57,028 nt of DNA from positions 1-57,028 of the forward strand of contig JBAYSY010000014.1 in NCBI GenBank assembly GCA_041675885.1. Reading direction: 5' to 3'. This stretch comes from JBAYSY01 sp041675885 (lineage in GTDB: Bacteria > Pseudomonadota > Alphaproteobacteria > Rhodobacterales > Rhodobacteraceae). The translations under genes and the position numbers were made by a program. Of this stretch, positions 24,666 through 34,038 are shown in pieces (positions within the stretch are counted from its first letter, which is position 1; each line of letters begins with the position of its first letter). The notes under the pieces are model-generated. The model made no database searches. It worked only from the letters and a program-made list of their open reading frames with translations, and was not told the DNA's origin.

Positions 24666-25592
24666 CTACAGGCCGAGGCACCAGCGCATGATCGCCTTTT
24701 GCGCGTGGAGCCGGTTCTCGGCCTCGTCGAAGACCACCGAATGCGGGCCGTCCATCACCGCGCTGGTGACCTCGTCGTTGCGGTGCGCGGGCAGGCAGTG
24801 CATGAACAGCGCGTCGGGTTTCGCCTGCGCCATCAGCGCCTCGTTGACCTGATAGGGGCGAAGCTGGTTGTGGCGGCGCTCCTTGGCCGATTCGGGATCG
24901 TGCATCGACACCCAGGTATCGGTGACCACCAGATCGGCGCCCGCCACCGCCTTTGCCGGATCACGCTCGATCTCGGCCCGCACGCCCTTGTCGCGGGCGA
25001 ACTTCACCCATCCGGCCTCGGGGTCGAGCGTCGGCGGGCCGGTGAAGGTGAAGTCGAAGCCGAACTGCCCGGCCGCGTGCAGGAAGCTGGCGCAGACATT
25101 GTTGCCGTCGCCTGACCAGACCACCTTCCTGCCCGCGATGGGCCCGCGATGTTCCTCGTAGGTCATGATATCGGCCATGATCTGGCAGGGGTGGGTGCGG
25201 TTCGTCAGCCCGTTGATCACCGGCACGGTGGCGTGTTCGGCCATTTCCTGCAACGTCGCCTCCTCGAAGGTGCGGATCATGATGAGATCGACGTAGCGGC
25301 TAAGGACGCGGGCGGTGTCGGCGATGGTCTCGCCATGGCCGAGCTGCATCTCACGCCCGGAGAGCACCATGGTCTCGCCGCCCATCTGCCGCACGCCCAC
25401 GTCGAAGCTCACGCGGGTGCGGGTCGAGGGTTTCTCGAAGATCAGCGCCACCATGCGGCCCGCCAGCGGGGTCTCGGCGTCGCTTGTGCCGCGGGGCAAC
25501 CCGTTGCGGGCGGATTTCATCGCCAGCGCGGCGTCGATCATGCCGCGCAATGCGGCGGGGTCGGTGGTGTGGATGTCGAGGAAATGGTTCAT
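24666..25592 (-). CDS. argF: Ornithine carbamoyltransferase
   Basis: 308 residues; transfers carbamoyl from carbamoyl phosphate to ornithine, giving citrulline in arginine synthesis. Carbamoyl-phosphate motif STRTR inside EKPSTRTRVSFDVG, HPCQ in TNRTHPCQIMAD, and the ornithine site MHCLPAHRNDEV. Start at 25592 gives the usual N-terminus (MNHFLDI). Follows argD on the minus strand with 106 bases between, so the two probably form an operon. Anabolic rather than catabolic role is inferred from the argD pairing. Confidence 0.96.
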   Translation of the reverse strand: MNHFLDIHTTDPAALRGMIDAALAMKSARNGLPRGTSDAETPLAGRMVALIFEKPSTRTRVSFDVGVRQMGGETMVLSGREMQLGHGETIADTARVLSRYVDLIMIRTFEEATLQEMAEHATVPVINGLTNRTHPCQIMADIMTYEEHRGPIAGRKVVWSGDGNNVCASFLHAAGQFGFDFTFTGPPTLDPEAGWVKFARDKGVRAEIERDPAKAVAGADLVVTDTWVSMHDPESAKERRHNQLRPYQVNEALMAQAKPDALFMHCLPAHRNDEVTSAVMDGPHSVVFDEAENRLHAQKAIMRWCLGL

Positions 25593-25642
25593 GGGGCGCC
25601 TTTCGCGGCCGGGTCCGGTCTGGCGGAGAGCGCCGGGGGGCC

Positions 25643-25686
25643 GTCTGCCCCCCGGACCCCCCGAGAGTATTTTCAGCAAGATGAAG
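25643..25686 (+). repeat. Dispersed GAGTATTT repeat between argD and argF
   Basis: A C-rich stretch with a possible hairpin, then CCCCCGAGAGTATTTTCAGC and AAGATGAAG. The second part recurs with few changes at 46061-46088 and more distantly at 49218-49250 and, inverted, near 29590-29632. It sits just after the argD stop (on the other strand). Confidence 0.55.
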
Positions 25687-25698
25687 AGGGGAGCGGGG

Positions 25699-26877
25699 TC
25701 ATGCGTCGGCCGGGGCCGGGGCGAGGCTCGCGGCGGCGCGGTCGAGCCGCGCAAGCGCCTCGGCGATGTCCGCCTCGGGGATGTTCAGCGCGGGCAGGAG
25801 CCGGACCGCGTTGTCGGCCGCCGGGACCGTCAGCAGATGCGCGGCATAGCCCGCCGCCACCACATCGGTATTCGGCACCCGGCATTTGAGGCCGAGCATC
25901 AGCCCGGCGCCGCGCACCTCCTCGAACACCTGCGGATGGGCGGCGGCCAGCGCCTCCAGCCCCTGGCGCAGGAGCCCGGCCTTGCGGCTGACGTCGGCGA
26001 GGAAGCCGGGGTCGGCCACGGTCTCGACCACCGCGCAGCCCACCGCGCAGGCCAGCAGGTTGCCGCCATAGGTGGAGCCGTGGCTGCCCGCGGTCATCGG
26101 CGCCGCCGCCTTTTCCGTCGCGAGCAGCGCGCCCAGCGGGAAGCCGCCGCCGATCCCCTTCGCCACCATCATGATATCGGGCGTGATGCCGGCCCATTCA
26201 TGGGCGAACAGCTTGCCGGTGCGGCCCATGCCGCATTGCACCTCGTCGAGGATCAGGAGCGCGCCCGCTTCATCGCAGATCGCCCGCAACTCGCGCAGTT
26301 GCGCGTCGGTCAGCGGCCGGATGCCGCCTTCGCCCTGTATGGGTTCCACGATCACCGCCGCCGTCTCCGGCCCCGCCGCCGCGCGCAGCGCCGCCATGTC
26401 GCCGAACGGCACCTGCGAAAAGCCCGGCATCAGCGGGCCGAACCCGCCCGCCAGTTTCTCGGACCCCGCCATGGCGATGGCGCCGGTGGAGCGGCCGTGG
26501 AACGCGCCCTCGAAGGCGATGATGCCGGTGCGGCCCTCGGCCAGCCCGTGGCGCCGGGCCATCTTGATCGCCAGTTCCGCCGCCTCGGTGCCGGAATTGG
26601 TGAAGAACACCGTGTCGGCGAAGGTATGTTCGACCAGCAGGTCGGCCAGCCGTTGCTGATGCGGGATCTCGTAGAGGTTCGAGGTGTGCCACAGCTTCCC
26701 GGCCTGCTCGGTCAGCGCCGCGACCAGCTTCGGATGCGCATGGCCGAGCGCGTTGACCGCGATTCCCGCGGCGAGGTCGAGCCATGGGGTGCCGTCGGCG
26801 GTGAAAAGCCAGCTTCCCTCGCCGCGCTCGAAGGCGAGCGGGACGCGGTTGTAGGTCGGCAGGAGCGAGGCGATCAT
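25699..26877 (-). CDS. argD: Acetylornithine aminotransferase
   Basis: 392-residue class III PLP aminotransferase; converts N-acetylglutamate semialdehyde to N-acetylornithine, and in many bacteria also serves lysine synthesis. FFTNSGTEAAELAIKMARR, AFEGAFHGRSTGA, EPIQGEGGIRP, LILDEVQCGMGRTGKLFAHE and the PLP-Lys segment MMVAKGIGGGFPLGA are family hallmarks. Start at 26877 (MIASLLPTYNRVPLAFERG) is the conserved N-terminus and follows AAGGGAA; an extension of twelve codons is less likely. First gene of the argD-argF unit. Confidence 0.96.
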   Translation of the reverse strand: MIASLLPTYNRVPLAFERGEGSWLFTADGTPWLDLAAGIAVNALGHAHPKLVAALTEQAGKLWHTSNLYEIPHQQRLADLLVEHTFADTVFFTNSGTEAAELAIKMARRHGLAEGRTGIIAFEGAFHGRSTGAIAMAGSEKLAGGFGPLMPGFSQVPFGDMAALRAAAGPETAAVIVEPIQGEGGIRPLTDAQLRELRAICDEAGALLILDEVQCGMGRTGKLFAHEWAGITPDIMMVAKGIGGGFPLGALLATEKAAAPMTAGSHGSTYGGNLLACAVGCAVVETVADPGFLADVSRKAGLLRQGLEALAAAHPQVFEEVRGAGLMLGLKCRVPNTDVVAAGYAAHLLTVPAADNAVRLLPALNIPEADIAEALARLDRAAASLAPAPADA

Positions 26878-27069
26878 GGGGGATTCCCTTGCAAGAAGCC
26901 CTAGGGGTGCCAAAGGCGGCCGGGCGTGTCAACGTATCGTGGGGGGCGCGCGGCGGGCGCGCAGGGATCGGCGCTCAGACGCGGGTGCGTCGGCGTCGGG
27001 GCAGGCGGGAAAGGGCGTGCCGGGCGATCATGCGCGCTGCATAGCGCGGGGCGCGCGGGTTGTAAACCG

Positions 27070-29508
27070 TCAGCGGCCGCGCGGTTTGGCGCGCATGGTG
27101 GGTGCCGCCCGCGCCGGGTCTTCGGGCCACGGATGCCGGGGATAGCGGCCGCGCATGTCCTTGCGCACGTCCGCATAGGTGGTGGCCCAGAAGCCGGGCA
27201 GGTCGGTCGTCACCTGCACCGGCTTGCCGCCGGGCGACAGCAGCACCAGCCGCAGCGGCAGCCGGGCCGGGCCGACCGTGGGATGGGTCGCGAGGCCGAA
27301 CAGTTCCTGAAGCCGGAGTTCCACGGTCGGCGCCTCGCCCTCGTAATCGACGGGAACCTTGCGCCCGAGCGGCGTGGTGAAGTGGGGCGGCGCCAGCCGG
27401 TCGAGCCGCTGGCAGGCGTCCCGGCCGAGGTGCTGGCGCAACGGCTCGGTCAGGTCGAGCGCGCGCAGGTCGGCGCGGGTGCGGCAGGCGGAGAGATGCG
27501 GCAGCAGCCAGTCCTCCGCCGTGGCGAGCAGGCTGTCGTCGTCCATCGCGGGCAGGCCCTCGCCCCCGGCGCGGCACAGCTCGATCCGGGCGCGGAGGCG
27601 GCGGGCGGCGGGCGTCCATGACAGGCCCTCGGCCCGCAGCCCGTCGAGCGCGGCGCGGGCCAGCGCCTCCTCGGGCGGGTCCGGCCAGATCCGGTCGTCG
27701 AGCGCCAGCGCCCCCAGACGTTCCTGCCGCCGCGCCACCACCCTGCCCTCGCGGCGGGACCATTCGCAGGTCTCGTGCCAGCGCAGGCGGTCGGCGAACA
27801 GGGCGCGCACCTCGGCTTCGGAAACAGCCACCGCCTGCCGGATCGCCGCCTCGCGCGCGTCGCCGTCGAGGTCGGTCGCCACGATCAGCCGCGCGCCGGA
27901 AAGCGGCTGGCCCGGCTCCATCGCCGCGCCGCGCCCGCTTGAGAGCACCCAGCGCGGCGCCTCGCCCTTGCGGCGCAGCCCGATCCGGTCGGGGTAGGCC
28001 AGCGCCGCCATCGCGCCGGGGGAAAAGGGGCGTTCGCCGGGCGGGACCAGGCGGGCAAGCCGCTTCGCCTCGGCACGGATGCGGGCGGCGGTGCCGGGAT
28101 CGGGCGGCGGGTCGCCCTTGTCCAGCGCGGTGAGCCTGCGGGCGAGGTCGGGGGCCATGCCGCGCAGCGGGTCGCGCTCGGCCAGCAGCGCGGCCATCGT
28201 GGCGGCCTGCCTGCCGCAGGCCAGCAGCATATGCGCCAGACGCGGGTGCAGCGGCAGCGCCACCATGCGCTTGCCGTGGGCGGTGATCCGGCCCGCCCCG
28301 TCAAGCGCCCCGAGACTGCCGAGCAGATGCCGCGCCGAGGCCAGCGCCGGGGCCGGGGGCGGCGTGAGGAAGGCAAGCCCCGCCCCGTCGCCCGCGCCCC
28401 AGAGCGCGAGTTCGAGCGCCAGCCCGGCAAGATCGGCCCGGGCGATCTCGGGCGGGGCATGGGCCGGGAGCGCGCCTTCCCCGGCCCGCGCCCAGAGCCG
28501 GTAGCAGACCCCCGGCGCGACCCGCCCGGCGCGGCCCCGGCGCTGTTCGGCCTCGGCCCGGCTCACCCGTTCGGTCACCAGCCGCGACATGCCGGGGCCG
28601 GGGTCGAACCGCGCCCGCCGCGCCCTTCCGCCATCGACCACCACCCGGATGCCGGGGATGGTCAGCGAGGTCTCGGCGATCGAGGTGGCCAGCACGATGC
28701 GCCGCTCCCCGGGCGCCGGGGGCGCAAGCGCGGCCCGCTGGGCGCGGAACTCCATGGCACCGTAAAGCGGGTGCAGGGTGCAGCCTGCCGGCAGGCGCGG
28801 GCGCAGCAGGGTTTCCGCCCGGCGGATCTCTCCCTCGCCGGGCAGGAACACCAGCACGCCGCCTTCGGTCTCGGCCAGCGCCTGTTCGACCAGCGCGGCC
28901 AGCGCGGGCTCGAACCGGGTTCCGGCGACCAGGGGGCGGGGCAGCCAGCGGGTCTCGACCGGAAAGGCGCGGCCCTCGGCGGTGATCATGGGCGCGCCGC
29001 CCATGAGGTCTGCCACCGGCGCGGCGTCGAGGGTGGCGGACATCACGAGCAGGATCAGCTCCTCACGCAGCGCCGCGCGGGATTCGAGCACCAGCGCAAG
29101 CCCCAGATCGGCGTTCAGGGAGCGTTCGTGAAACTCGTCGAAGATCACCGCGCCCACCCCGGTCAGCCCCGGGTCGGACTGGATCATCCGGGTCAGGATA
29201 CCCTCGGTCACCACCTCGATCCGGGTCCGGTCCGAGACCCGCGCCTCGCCCCGGATCCGGTAGCCGACGGTTGCCCCCGCCGCCTCGCCCAGCGTCGCCG
29301 CCATCCGCTCGGCGGCGGCGCGGGCGGCAAGGCGGCGGGGTTCCAGCATGACGATCCGGCCCGGCACCAGCCCGGCCTCCATGAGCACAAGCGGCACCCT
29401 TGTGGTCTTGCCCGCGCCGGGCGGCGCCTGCAACACCGCCTGCCCGGCGCGGGTCAGCACGGCAAGCAGTTCGGGCAATACGGCGTCGATGGGCAGGGCC
29501 TCGCTCAT
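27070..29508 (-). CDS. hrpB: ATP-dependent helicase HrpB
   Basis: 812-residue DExH-box helicase of the HrpB family; in studied bacteria it is dispensable and its RNA or DNA substrate is unclear. Motif I GAGKTT (in QAPPGAGKTTRVPL), motif II DEFH (VIFDEFHERSL), motif III SAT (VMSATLD), motif VI QRRGRAGR, then HA2 region and the family-specific C-terminal domain ending ATTYADVRKDMRGRYPRHPWPEDP. Length matches HrpB (about 810-850), not the longer HrpA. Start at 29508 (MSEALPIDAVLPELLAVL). Convergent neighbours none; argD lies downstream about 190 bases away. Confidence 0.95.
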   Translation of the reverse strand: MSEALPIDAVLPELLAVLTRAGQAVLQAPPGAGKTTRVPLVLMEAGLVPGRIVMLEPRRLAARAAAERMAATLGEAAGATVGYRIRGEARVSDRTRIEVVTEGILTRMIQSDPGLTGVGAVIFDEFHERSLNADLGLALVLESRAALREELILLVMSATLDAAPVADLMGGAPMITAEGRAFPVETRWLPRPLVAGTRFEPALAALVEQALAETEGGVLVFLPGEGEIRRAETLLRPRLPAGCTLHPLYGAMEFRAQRAALAPPAPGERRIVLATSIAETSLTIPGIRVVVDGGRARRARFDPGPGMSRLVTERVSRAEAEQRRGRAGRVAPGVCYRLWARAGEGALPAHAPPEIARADLAGLALELALWGAGDGAGLAFLTPPPAPALASARHLLGSLGALDGAGRITAHGKRMVALPLHPRLAHMLLACGRQAATMAALLAERDPLRGMAPDLARRLTALDKGDPPPDPGTAARIRAEAKRLARLVPPGERPFSPGAMAALAYPDRIGLRRKGEAPRWVLSSGRGAAMEPGQPLSGARLIVATDLDGDAREAAIRQAVAVSEAEVRALFADRLRWHETCEWSRREGRVVARRQERLGALALDDRIWPDPPEEALARAALDGLRAEGLSWTPAARRLRARIELCRAGGEGLPAMDDDSLLATAEDWLLPHLSACRTRADLRALDLTEPLRQHLGRDACQRLDRLAPPHFTTPLGRKVPVDYEGEAPTVELRLQELFGLATHPTVGPARLPLRLVLLSPGGKPVQVTTDLPGFWATTYADVRKDMRGRYPRHPWPEDPARAAPTMRAKPRGR

Positions 29509-29872
29509 CCGGCCCTTATGGCGCGAAGCGCGGGCCGGGACCAGTGGCCGGATATGGCGCCGACACATTCCCGGCGGGGCGGAAGAAGGACGAAGGCGCG
29601 TCTTCTTCTGTCCGGAAATATCCTCGGGGGTGAATTGCGCCGTCAGGCGCAAGAGGGGGCAGAAGGCCCCCTTGCCCGGCCTCAAGGCGCGTCCGCCCCC
29701 CTGCCACATCTGTGCGGCAACGGCCGGGGGCTTCGGGGCAAGGCGCGAACCGGCCCGCCCACGCAAGCGCGGCCCCGCTTGTGCCCGCATCGGAGCGGGG
29801 CTGGGCGCTGCCGGAACCGGGCGTCGGAAAGGCGGGCCGGCCGCAGGGGGCGGGCGAAGGTGGAAGCCCGGC
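29509..29872. other. Intergenic region with repeat fragments
   Basis: Between divergent hrpB and a tiny ORF. On the minus strand near 29590-29632 it carries a version of the GAGTATTT repeat (CCCCCGAGGATATTTCCGG then ACAGAAGAAG). At 29671-29690 it has CTTGCCCGGCCTCAAGGCGC, two changes from the segment at 15313-15332. GGGGGC / GCCCCC arms near 29655-29672 could form a hairpin. No gene seen. Confidence 0.5.
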
Positions 29873-29956
29873 ATGATCGGCCGCAACAGCAGGCGGGTCG
29901 CGGCGGCGGCGGTGGTCGCCTGCGGCGTGCTGGTCCTGGCGCTGGCCGGGGGATGA
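29873..29956 (+). CDS. Possible 27-aa membrane peptide
   Basis: Short frame MIGRNSRR then a 19-residue hydrophobic stretch (VAAAAVVACGVLVLALAGG) and a stop: a basic N-terminus plus one membrane helix, preceded by GAAGGTGGAAG at ribosome-site distance. It ends 21 bases before the ssrA promoter. Small single-helix proteins are easily missed, but chance frames of this kind are also common at this G+C. Function unknown. Confidence 0.4.
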   Translation: MIGRNSRRVAAAAVVACGVLVLALAGG

Positions 29957-29976
29957 GACGGCGGTTGCGCCACCGC

Positions 29977-30005
29977 TTGCACCGCCGCCGCCGCCGCCCT
30001 ATATT
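29977..30005 (+). promoter_or_regulatory. Sigma-70-type promoter of ssrA
   Basis: TTGCAC (29977-29982) and TATATT (30000-30005) with a 17-base spacer, ending about 35 bases before the acceptor piece of the tmRNA. Good match for a strong stable-RNA promoter. Confidence 0.7.
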
Positions 30006-30039
30006 CATCCTGTCACGGGCAACCGGGACTATGGCGATA

Positions 30040-30323
30040 AACGCACCCGTAATAAGCGGATCGGACCCGGGGGCGGTACCCGGCGGCTCCACCAAATCCC
30101 CGTCGTTGGCGGATCATGGGGCCGAAACAGGATCGACGAACGTCTAAAGGGGCCAGCTTTCGCTCGGTGAGCTACCACCGTCATCGGTGCAAACTGCATA
30201 GTTGCCAACGACAACCGTGCTCCGGTGGCCGTTGCTGCGTAAGCAGCAACCAAACCGAAACCTAAGCCCTTGCGCCTAGCAGCGTAAGGCGGGGTTCGCA
30301 GGTACCTGGCAACAGAAACCTGC
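30040..30323 (+). ncRNA. ssrA: tmRNA, permuted two-piece form
   Basis: Rescues stalled ribosomes by adding a degradation tag. The order is permuted as in alphaproteobacteria: the acceptor piece (T arm CCGGG-loop-CCCGG at 30067-30083, CGGCTCC at 30084-30090, then ACCA at 30091-30094) precedes the coding piece, which starts GGGGCCG at 30118 and pairs with CGGCTCC to rebuild the acceptor stem. The 23 bases between (30095-30117) would be removed. The tag frame begins at a GCC resume codon after TAGTT and reads ANDNRAPVAVAA-stop. Outer ends are approximate; the 3' boundary is set at the GCAGGT / ACCTGC stem. Confidence 0.93.
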
Positions 30324-30376
30324 ACCTTCCCCTTCTTTTCCTTGCCTCGGGCGCGGTCGCACCGCACCATCCGGCC

Positions 30377-31024
30377 ATGCTGCGGCCCCTTGCCCTCGCC
30401 CTTGCCCTGATCGCCCGCCCCGCCATGGGCTGCGAGGTCGCGCTGGTGCTGGCGATGGATGTCTCGGGCTCGATCGATGCCGGGGAATACCGGCTACAGG
30501 TCGAGGGGCTGACCGCCGCGCTTGCGGATGGCGCGGTGCGCGACGTGATGCTGCGCGGGCAGGTGGCGCTGACGGTGGTGCAGTGGTCGGGCCTCGGCCA
30601 GCAGCAGCAGTCGATCCCCTGGCGGCGGATGCTGTCCGAGGCCGGGATCGACCGCTTCCGCCACGAGGTCTCGATCATGCCGCGCGCCTGGCTGCGCGGC
30701 GAGACCGGGGTGGGCGAGGCGATCGCCTTCGCCGCCGCCCTGTTCCCCGAGGTGGCCGACTGCGAGCGCAAGGTGATCGACCTTTCCGGCGACGGGGCCG
30801 AGAACGTGGGTTTCGGCACCCCCCGCGCCCGGCGCGAGGCCATCGCGGCGGGGATCGAGATCAACGCACTGGCGATCGAGCGGATCGGCGTCGCCATCAC
30901 CAATTTCTATCGCGGCTGGGTGATCTCGCCGGGCGGCTTCGTGGTGACGGCAAGCGGGCATCTGGACTATGCACGGGCGATCCGCATCAAGATCCTGCGC
31001 GAATTGTCGGCCCCGGTGGGCTGA
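30377..31024 (+). CDS. DUF1194 (von Willebrand A-like) exported protein
   Basis: 215 residues. A signal peptide (LALALALIARPAMG) is followed by a vWA-like domain: LAMDVSGSID supplies the metal-binding DxSxS at about 28-32, and VIDLSGDGAENVG matches the DUF1194 consensus. Such proteins are predicted to act in the periplasm in protein-protein contacts; no function is established. It lies just after ssrA and may read through from it, though a separate promoter is more likely. Confidence 0.85.
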   Translation: MLRPLALALALIARPAMGCEVALVLAMDVSGSIDAGEYRLQVEGLTAALADGAVRDVMLRGQVALTVVQWSGLGQQQQSIPWRRMLSEAGIDRFRHEVSIMPRAWLRGETGVGEAIAFAAALFPEVADCERKVIDLSGDGAENVGFGTPRARREAIAAGIEINALAIERIGVAITNFYRGWVISPGGFVVTASGHLDYARAIRIKILRELSAPVG

Positions 31025-31122
31025 GCCGGGAGGCCGCCCGGGCAGCGGAAAAAACCTGAAACCTGCCCCTTACTTTCAGCCCCGAATCCCCTATGCTGGC
31101 CGCAACCGGACGGGGAGACAGA

Positions 31123-31590
31123 ATGGCGCAGCCGATCGACTATGGAAACCTGATGCATCGCGCCATGCGCGGGCTGATCCAGCAGGTTCTGACTGATGTG
31201 GCGGACCACGGCCTGCCGGGGGCGCATCATTTCTTCATCACCTTCGACACCACCCACCCCGATGTCGCCATGGCCGACTGGCTGCGCGAACGCTACCCGG
31301 GCGAGATGACCATCGTCATCCAGCACTGGTTCGACAACCTGATCGTCACCGACGAGGGTTTCACCGTCACGCTCAACTTCGGCAACCAGCCCGAACCGCT
31401 GCAAATCCCCTTCGACGCCCTGCGCACCTTCGTCGATCCCTCGGTCGAGTTCGGCCTGCGGTTCGAAACCCACGAGGGCGAGGAAGACGGGGACGAGGAC
31501 GAACCCGACGGCGACGATGACGGCGGCGACACCCCCCCTGCCCCGCAGCGCGAGGCCGAGGTGGTCAGCCTCGACAAGTTCCGCAAGTAG
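31123..31590 (+). CDS. sspB: ClpXP adaptor SspB (alpha-type)
   Basis: 155 residues. Binds ssrA-tagged proteins and delivers them to ClpXP. The N-terminal two thirds is the substrate-binding domain (IDYGNLMHRAMRGLIQQVL, HHFFITFDTTHPDVAM, PGEMTIVIQHWFDNL); an acidic linker follows (EEDGDEDEPDGDDDGGD), and the chain ends in VVSLDKFRK, the ClpX-docking tail of alphaproteobacterial SspB. Start at 31123 follows GGGGAGA. It lies 800 bases from the tmRNA gene, on the same strand, with only the DUF1194 gene between. Confidence 0.95.
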   Translation: MAQPIDYGNLMHRAMRGLIQQVLTDVADHGLPGAHHFFITFDTTHPDVAMADWLRERYPGEMTIVIQHWFDNLIVTDEGFTVTLNFGNQPEPLQIPFDALRTFVDPSVEFGLRFETHEGEEDGDEDEPDGDDDGGDTPPAPQREAEVVSLDKFRK

Positions 31591-31682
31591 CGGTCGGGCG
31601 GGCACGGTATGCCGGTGTATGCCGATTGATTTTACCCGCGCATCCCCCTAATACGGCGGCGAACCCTTCAGGAGGCCCGCCG

Positions 31683-33077
<1,395 letters not shown>

Positions 33078-33078
33078 G

Positions 33079-33270
33079 ATGGCCGAACCCGTCAACCTCA
33101 ACCGTTTCCGCAAGGACCGGCAGCGCACCGAGAAACGCGCCGGGGCCGAGGCGAATGCGGTGAAGTTCGGCCGCACGAAGGAACAGAAGGCGCTGGAGCA
33201 GGCAAGGGCCGAAAAGGCCCGCGCCGGGCTGGACGGCCACCGGCGCGAAGCACCGTCAACCGGCGATTAA
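33079..33270 (+). CDS. DUF4169 family small protein
   Basis: 63-residue, very basic, Lys/Arg/Glu-rich protein typical of DUF4169 in Rhodobacterales (VNLNRFRKDRQRTEKRAGAEANAVKFGRTK). Probably a long helix; function unknown. It begins one base past the fumC stop, so it is translated from the same message. The frequent fumC-DUF4169 pairing in this group supports it being real. Confidence 0.85.
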   Translation: MAEPVNLNRFRKDRQRTEKRAGAEANAVKFGRTKEQKALEQARAEKARAGLDGHRREAPSTGD

Positions 33271-33306
33271 CCTTTCCGGGTCAGTGTCCATGGCGGAGGT
33301 TCCGCC

Positions 33307-33537
33307 ATGCATCACCTGCCCGCCCACCTCAGCCCGGATCGCTGGATCATCCAGATCTTCAGCGCCCGCGCCGTCGCCGAAGGCGGTATCGTCCGCCGCA
33401 AGGTGCGCGATGTCGAACGGCTGATCGGCCGCGAACGCTTCCTGCACGAGGTACGTCGGCGCGGCTACCGCGTGGCGGAAAACGCCGGTCAGTTCATCGT
33501 GTTCTGCAACCGAGACCCGGTGCGCCTGCTGGTGTGA
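33307..33537 (+). CDS. Hypothetical protein, 76 aa
   Basis: Small protein reading MHHLPAHLSPDRWIIQIF..., with no signal or membrane segment. Similar Rhodobacteraceae proteins are sometimes labelled N-(5'-phosphoribosyl)anthranilate isomerase, but at 76 residues it cannot be that (alpha/beta)8 enzyme, so I do not use the name. The compact mix of basic helix (RRKVRDVERLIGRERFLHEVRRRGYRV) and C-terminal strand suggests a small nucleic-acid or protein-binding unit. Follows the DUF4169 gene by 36 bases. Confidence 0.75.
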   Translation: MHHLPAHLSPDRWIIQIFSARAVAEGGIVRRKVRDVERLIGRERFLHEVRRRGYRVAENAGQFIVFCNRDPVRLLV

Positions 33538-33538
33538 G

Positions 33539-33584
33539 GCGGATTTCTTCGAAGAAATCCGCAAAAGCCTTCGAAGGCTTTTGC
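33539..33584. repeat. Two overlapping perfect palindromes with TTCGAA cores
   Basis: GCGGATTTCTTC and its complement (33539-33562) form a 24-bp palindrome; GCAAAAGCCTTC and its complement (33561-33584) form a second. Each can fold as a tight hairpin around TTCGAA. The second is flanked by T-rich sequence, so it may act as a terminator after the 76-aa gene. Confidence 0.75.
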
Positions 33585-33613
33585 CGTCCGCCGTCACGCG
33601 CTATGACAGGGGC

Positions 33614-33835
33614 ATGAGCACGCGCCCCGAAAAACACTCGCTCACATTGCACGGGCACCGCACCAGCGTCTCGCTGGAGCCGGAGTTCTGGCAGGCGCTG
33701 CGCGAGATCGCCGCCGAACGGGGCATGGCGGTAAACCGGCTCGCGGCCGAGATCGACGCGGAACGCGGCCCCGACACCGGGCTGGCCGGGGCGATCCGGC
33801 TGCACATCCTGCGACATTTTCGCAACAGGAAATGA
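33614..33835 (+). CDS. Ribbon-helix-helix domain protein
   Basis: 73 residues of the RHH type (PF13467-like): strand LTLHGHRTSVSLEPEFWQAL, then helices LREIAAERGMAVNRLAAEID and LAGAIRLHILRHF. RHH proteins bind DNA as dimers, so this is a candidate small transcription factor. It sits directly upstream of the Tad locus on the same strand, 203 bases before the secretin gene, and could regulate it; this is inference from position. Start at 33614 chosen to match the family N-terminus (MSTRPEKHSLTLHG). Confidence 0.8.
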   Translation: MSTRPEKHSLTLHGHRTSVSLEPEFWQALREIAAERGMAVNRLAAEIDAERGPDTGLAGAIRLHILRHFRNRK

Positions 33836-34038
33836 CCCCCGAGGCTGGCCGATCTGGTAGCCGGGCATCGGGAACACGCTACAATTGCCCCGCAACTTCC
33901 GGCACATAGCCTGTGAAGCACATTGAATATCGCCTGCAATGCTTTGATTCTTGCAAAGAAACGCCGCTTCCGGCACAGTAGCGGGAATTCCGGGCACCAA
34001 GACCCGCGAGCAAACGTGATCCGAGCGAGGCAGGTCAC

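Noticed and set aside
26903..26932. Possible argD promoter (TTGACA on the minus strand at 26927-26932)
   Set aside because: The -35 box is good, but the matching -10 position reads CCCCTAGG and is too weak to report.
26975..27031. 18-codon basic frame (MIARHALSRLPRRRRTRV) upstream of argD
   Set aside because: Very short, no clear ribosome site, and Arg-rich frames arise often by chance at this G+C.
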